Shown here: positions 62,244-64,000 of the stretch, one piece after another | Position numbering within the stretch: position 1 is the stretch's first letter | Layout: every line of letters begins with the position of its first letter | Position numbers and translations under genes: made by a program | The notes under the pieces: model-generated | Database searches by the model: none | The model's input: the letters and a program-made list of their open reading frames with translations, nothing else | What the model was told of the DNA's origin: nothing | Source: Baylisascaris procyonis | Lineage: Eukaryota > Nematoda > Chromadorea > Rhabditida > Ascarididae | Length of the DNA stretch: 64,000 bases | NCBI GenBank assembly: GCA_037389465.1 | Contig: JAZARR010000221.1 | Location: forward strand, 3,822,501 to 3,886,500 | Direction of reading: 5' to 3'

Positions 62244-64000
62244 AGAGAGCGCAATTTGTGGCTTCTCTGCAGGCTCATTCCACGCCATTTTATGGTCCCC
62301 TCATCAGCGGCGCATATCTGCAATAAGTTACGTTTTTTTCTCGTTGTTGCTGTTATTATTATTTGTTAATAGAATGGATCTAGCCTCATTAATGAGTTTT
62401 AGGGGTATGCGAAGTTGAGCTAATAGGTTGTCTAAATGCAACACACAAGGCTTCAATTGCCATCGCTAACAGAGTTTTTCATAGAGCCATTTAAATATTG
62501 AATAGGCAATATTCTTGAACATAAAAATAAAGCAAAAAATAAAATCATCATGAATGATTTATGATGAAATTTTTGCTTCAGATATCAGCCGTTTGCATTG
62601 GTATTATCAGGGCGATAAACGTTTTCGTATGAGAAAAAAAGGCGAATAAATGCTCTTTCAAATGCAAGCAAAAGGCATAACAACATGTCCAGCGAAAACT
62701 TCCTTAAGTGATCAGCCAACATCACTTATAATTAAATGATTGTTGATCCGTTCAAGGTTGTTGATAGATTTGAAGTTGGAGTTGACGTTATTATCCTTTA
62801 ATTTTGACTAAACTCTTTTCGGATGAAGAAATTGCGAGGTCATTATTACTAATATCGGATGTTGATAAACAAGAAATGTTTTCATTGAGCTTTTGATGCA
62901 TTCTTTAACGTCAAATGTTTATATGTCTATTGAAGGATGGAACATTGTTGAATCATATAAAACGTAAGCATAAGTCAATGAATGCTTATTGCTTTAATTC
63001 AGTGCCGCTTTTTTTATTCATTAAGTGATGCACCTATGTAAACACTTATTGCATTTTCATTTCCGTTTACGGTGGAGATGACGACAACGATGAGCTATGA
63101 TTACGATGAAATATTATAACATGAAAACATTTAGTAATGACCTAATTTTCGAAACAGCTTGGGGGAGGGAGGAGAGTTGATATAGTTAGTGAGAGTTGGC
63201 CAGCAAATAGCTGAGTAATTGGGATGTCAATAGCTGTGAAGATAGTTTACAATAGTGTCATATTTTGGAAGATGTCATGAAAAGGGTAAATATCCTGCAA
63301 ATATTCTTTATAGAGATATGAGTAACTGATTCATTTTATGGTATGTATTCTCAGGAATAAGTTCATCCTAATTGTGCATGAAGCAAGCTTCGTCCGGTTT
63401 TTATTTTATTTTATTAAACTAATTTTTTTTTTATATTTGAAAAGTCGACATCCTTTTTCGATAGGTGAATTGTAGTTAACGTTACTAGCTAACATTTCTC
63501 TGTGGAATAGTTATGTGAGAGAATTTCAGCCATTTGCAGTTATAGTTGCTATTTTTTGTCTATTTATGTGAGTTTATTAGACATTTAAAAAAAAAATGGA
63601 AGTTTGAAAACGGAAATTCCCCCAGTATATATCAGAGAATTTTTTCCTCGTAACTATGAACGCAATTGAAGCTACAGATGCTACAAAAAGGAAACAAACT
63701 TCCCACCTTTACTAAACTTTGGCTGCTAAGACTAAACTTTGGCTACTTCTTGTGGGATAAAAAAAGACGGGTGAAATTTAGAACAGCAGATTGCGATTCG
63801 AATCGTTCTTCACAACTTTTTTTTTTTTTGTTTTGGATTTTTCCCACTCATTACGTTTTGTTATAAAATGTTAAAGAAAATTCATCCAGCAAATTTTTTA
63901 TTAGTCGTCCAATCATTTCATTGGGCACTCTTTAAAGTAAACAATAAATACACTTTAATTGTCTTCATGATTCCTATATTCGAAATTGGAGAGCAAATAT

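Larger units (their letters stand above)
57560..64000. other. Downstream intron (open-ended)
   Basis: No clear next exon. Seen here: a GC/CpG-rich patch at about 60300-60740, minus-strand exon-like blocks near 60497-60742 and 60960-61068, a G-quadruplex-like tract (61230-61252), and a possible exon at 62072-62243. The region 62300-64000 is AT-rich with a T11 run near 63820 and no supported feature. Confidence 0.45.

Overview
This is a eukaryotic, AT-rich window of the type seen in nematodes. There are no operons or ribosome-binding sites. Instead, short open blocks are flanked by GT...AG splice sites, mostly with nematode-style acceptors (a T-run then CAG), and separated by very long introns. 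I cannot name the species; an AT-rich nematode is an inference from splice-site style and from the match of one domain to the PAC-1/ARHGAP21 family.

The main content is one + strand gene that runs through almost the whole window and is cut at both ends. Ten exons can be placed (754-915, 4465-4939, 11034-11141, 11281-11434, 25900-26060, 33608-33809, 50989-51148, 51953-52114, 52788-52919, 57405-57559). Every junction keeps the reading frame, giving about 623 codons of contiguous protein. The N-terminal ~510 residues are low-complexity, rich in Ser/Thr/Lys/Pro, and carry an SH3-type proline motif. The last three exons encode most of a pleckstrin-homology (PH) domain. Its second half closely resembles the PH domain of ARHGAP21/23 and nematode PAC-1, a cell-contact RhoGAP that sets epithelial and embryonic polarity. 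The RhoGAP domain expected downstream, and the true start codon, are not visible and should lie outside the window.

Layout: 1-11.4 kb holds the first four exons; 11.4-25.9, 26.1-33.6 and 33.8-51.0 kb are giant introns; 51-57.6 kb is the exon-dense PH region; 57.6-64 kb is intron with a G-quadruplex-like tract, a CpG-rich patch and one possible further exon. The introns hold microsatellites, short tandem repeats, a foldback (MITE-like) element, a miRNA-like hairpin, tRNA-like fragments and many G-rich polypurine tracts. A few short minus-strand blocks look like exons, and two of them are phase-compatible with each other. These are reported as weak candidates for an antisense transcript. No rRNA, intact tRNA, CRISPR array or transposase gene was seen.
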